From: Acetobacterium tundrae
GTDB lineage: Bacteria > Bacillota > Clostridia > Eubacteriales > Eubacteriaceae
Assembly: GCF_008086615.1 (NCBI RefSeq)
Contig: NZ_RXYB01000025.1
Coordinates: 1-34,864, forward strand
DNA length: 34,864 bases
Direction: 5' to 3'
Positions within the stretch are counted from its first letter, which is position 1, and each line of letters opens with the position of its first letter. Positions 33,666-34,864 of the stretch are shown here, in pieces. The notes beneath the pieces were generated by a model, which did no database searches, was not told where the DNA came from, and saw only the letters and a list, made by a program, of their open reading frames with translations. A program made the position numbers and the translations under genes.

Positions 33666-34202
33666 ATGGAAGAAGAGAAAACATGTATTGCACTCATTGG
33701 TTTTATGGGAACAGGAAAATCAACGATCGGTCCACTGCTTGCAAAAAAACTAAACTTCACATTTGTTGACACCGATGATCTGGTGGAAACTGCCATGGGA
33801 ATGAAAATCGCAGACATCTTTTCCGATCTTGGTGAAAGTGCATTTCGCGAAGCTGAATATGAGGTATTAAAAGAAGCGGTAACCGGGAAGCGAGTAGTTC
33901 TTTCTACCGGTGGCGGAATTGTTTTATTTGAGAGAAATCGAAAACTTTTAAAAGAGAATGCTTATGTCGTTAGTTTGACAGCGCAGCCAGAAACAATATT
34001 TATACGCGTTCAGGAAAATGAGACAAGACCCTTATTAAAAAGTGAAGATCCGTTAAGACGAATCAGACAGATGATGGCAGAGCGTCAAAAATACTACGAC
34101 GATTGTGATCTGATTATTTCAACTGATGATTATACAGCTTTGGAATGTTGTGAAAGAGTTGTAAAGTCATATCGAGCAATGCAAAAAAAAACCCATCAAT
34201 GA
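33666..34202 (+). CDS. aroK: shikimate kinase
   Basis: 178 residues from ATG 33666, 1 bp past the aroE stop (a TTG at 33657 overlaps aroE and is less likely). The P-loop is GFMGTGKS near residue 10. DTDD and the LID-region arginines (ENETRPLL) are in place, and STGGGIVL is the shikimate-binding GGG. FREAEYEVLKE is also typical. It phosphorylates shikimate at the 3-OH for chorismate synthesis. The rest of the aro pathway is not in this window. Confidence 0.95.
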   Translation: MEEEKTCIALIGFMGTGKSTIGPLLAKKLNFTFVDTDDLVETAMGMKIADIFSDLGESAFREAEYEVLKEAVTGKRVVLSTGGGIVLFERNRKLLKENAYVVSLTAQPETIFIRVQENETRPLLKSEDPLRRIRQMMAERQKYYDDCDLIISTDDYTALECCERVVKSYRAMQKKTHQ

Positions 34203-34211
34203 GCTGTTTTT

Positions 34212-34595
34212 CTATTTCATTGCTTTAAGATCACAAATATAACAGTCAGTCAGTCTTTGAACAACTTTTGCATTTTTAACAGGCCAGGTGTTTTCCAATG
34301 CTTCACAATAACCCATGGCAGTTTCTTCATCGTATATAAAATCAATGCAGCCATTGCATTTTTTATCTTGTGTTCTCTTGATCAGTTCAAGAACAGATTC
34401 ATTAACAGATTCTCGGAATTCTTTGTAGGCAATTGTTTTATTATTTTCGAACATACTCATTAGTTTCACCGTGCTTTCTAAAAAAATACTTTTACAGAAT
34501 GGATCAGCGGATTTGATATCTTTTAAAAATCCGATATGTAATAATAGTACCTCATATTTTACGAAAAACAAGATAAAATTTTGTCGTCTTTTCAA
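34212..34595 (-). CDS. hypothetical protein with C-terminal cysteines
   Basis: Up to 127 residues. The C-terminal half is well-behaved protein sequence with cysteines in CNGC, GYCEAL and CYICDL, which could bind a metal. The N-terminus is uncertain: the TTG at 34595 has no ribosome binding site, and the ATG at about 34460 (MSMFENN) has only a weak one. The family is not recognised. It converges on aroK and is divergent from the promoter at 34629. Confidence 0.55.
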   Translation of the reverse strand: MKRRQNFILFFVKYEVLLLHIGFLKDIKSADPFCKSIFLESTVKLMSMFENNKTIAYKEFRESVNESVLELIKRTQDKKCNGCIDFIYDEETAMGYCEALENTWPVKNAKVVQRLTDCYICDLKAMK

Positions 34596-34628
34596 TTAAG
34601 AAAAATAATTAGAAATTTCAAAAAAAGA

Positions 34629-34657
34629 TTGATATTTTATTTGTGGTATGTTATTAT
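34629..34657 (+). promoter_or_regulatory. strong promoter reading into the terminal repeat region
   Basis: TTGATA (34629-34634), a 17-bp spacer and TATTAT (34652-34657). Start would be near 34664. No ORF of note follows, so the transcript would be noncoding as far as the window shows. Confidence 0.65.
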
Positions 34658-34670
34658 CTACAACAGTGCC

Positions 34671-34864
34671 GTGTGAGATATTTAATTATCTCTATCGCAT
34701 CAGGAGTAAGCAGCTTCAAAATTTAATCAAGTTTTTATTTCGCCGAAGTGATGGAATTGGCATAAGTAGAGAACCGAAATCTATGATTTCGTGTGAATCA
34801 CTTAGTTATGTCTATCGTATCAAGAGTAAGCAGCTTCAAAATTTATTCAAGCTTTTTTTTCGCC
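34671..34864 (+). repeat. 74-bp sequence repeated at a 120-bp period, possible noncoding RNA (runs off the edge)
   Basis: 34671-34744 and 34791-34864 align without gaps, 63 of 74 bases identical. The block CAGCTTCAAAATTTA and the ending CGCC are invariant, and most differences fall in the first 20 bases. Each copy ends in AGCTT-N12-AAG[T/C]T followed by a T-rich run, like a weak terminator or attenuator. No reading frame is conserved. Copy 2 breaks off at the window edge exactly at CGCC, where copy 1 continues into GAAGTG, so more units probably follow. Confidence 0.6.
34742..34803 (+). other. tRNA-Leu 5'-half-like and hairpin segment between the repeats
   Basis: GCCGAAGTGATGGAATTGGC at 34742-34761 is what one expects for the acceptor 5' strand and D-arm of a bacterial tRNA-Leu. 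After that the match stops; there is no anticodon arm, T-arm (GTTCGA) or CTTCGGC closing strand. Instead AAGTGAT (34746-34752) pairs with ATCACTT (34797-34803), enclosing a hairpin CGAAATC-TAT-GATTTCG (34775-34791). Confidence 0.5.

Noticed and set aside
34742-34864. Functional tRNA-Leu gene
   Set aside because: Only the acceptor 5' strand and D-arm match. No anticodon stem, T-arm or complementary 3' acceptor strand follows before the window ends.
34671-34864. CRISPR array
   Set aside because: Repeat of 74 bp with 15% divergence, a 46-bp structured spacer, only two copies, and no cas genes.

Overview
The window looks like a chromosomal segment of a low-GC, Gram-positive anaerobe of the Clostridia. 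An acetogen-like member of the Eubacteriaceae (for example Acetobacterium) is my best guess. The reasons are AT-rich intergenic DNA with strong TTGnnn-N17-TATAAT promoters, AGGAGG-type ribosome binding sites with several TTG starts, NiaR-type control of NAD synthesis, clostridial lipoproteins, and an iron-sulfur flavin oxidoreductase of the dienoyl-CoA reductase type. The genus is inference.

Layout. 1-4165: the end of an RNA/DNA methyltransferase gene, a LysR regulator divergent from a 14-TM drug-type MFS exporter with repeated operator-like sites between them, then a MarR regulator overlapping a rhodanese-like protein that lacks its catalytic cysteine. 4181-4373: an intergenic element that recurs at 10120-10317 and looks like a small-RNA gene with promoter and terminator. 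4458-7511: a very long chemoreceptor. 7512-11500: a decayed accessory stretch holding an internally deleted IS3-type transposase scrap, a DUF1254 lipoprotein, a 3' scrap of a PucR/CdaR-type regulator, the second copy of the element, and two small unknown genes. 11529-15544: an unrecognised protein with a Tudor/CarD-like start and many cysteines, then a membrane PAS-(degenerate GGDEF)-EAL phosphodiesterase.

15735-19023 is a molybdate uptake locus: an HTH-TOBE regulator divergent from modA-modB-modC. A CYTH-CHAD protein (19242-20738) separates it from nadA-nadB-nadC-niaR (20883-24505), which makes NAD precursors de novo and is probably repressed by NiaR through an inverted repeat over the nadA promoter. 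Next are a lone AmrS-like radical-SAM protein, a 638-residue Fe-S/FMN/FAD old-yellow-enzyme-type reductase divergent from a PucR-family activator, a CorA-NYN pair, a uracil/xanthine permease, and aroE-aroK.

The right edge (34629-34864) is the most unexplained part. A consensus promoter reads into DNA with no gene and a 74-bp sequence repeated at an exact 120-bp period. Between the copies lies a segment whose first 20 bases match the 5' end of a bacterial tRNA-Leu, without the rest of the tRNA. The array runs off the window, so it may be the start of a repetitive noncoding RNA.
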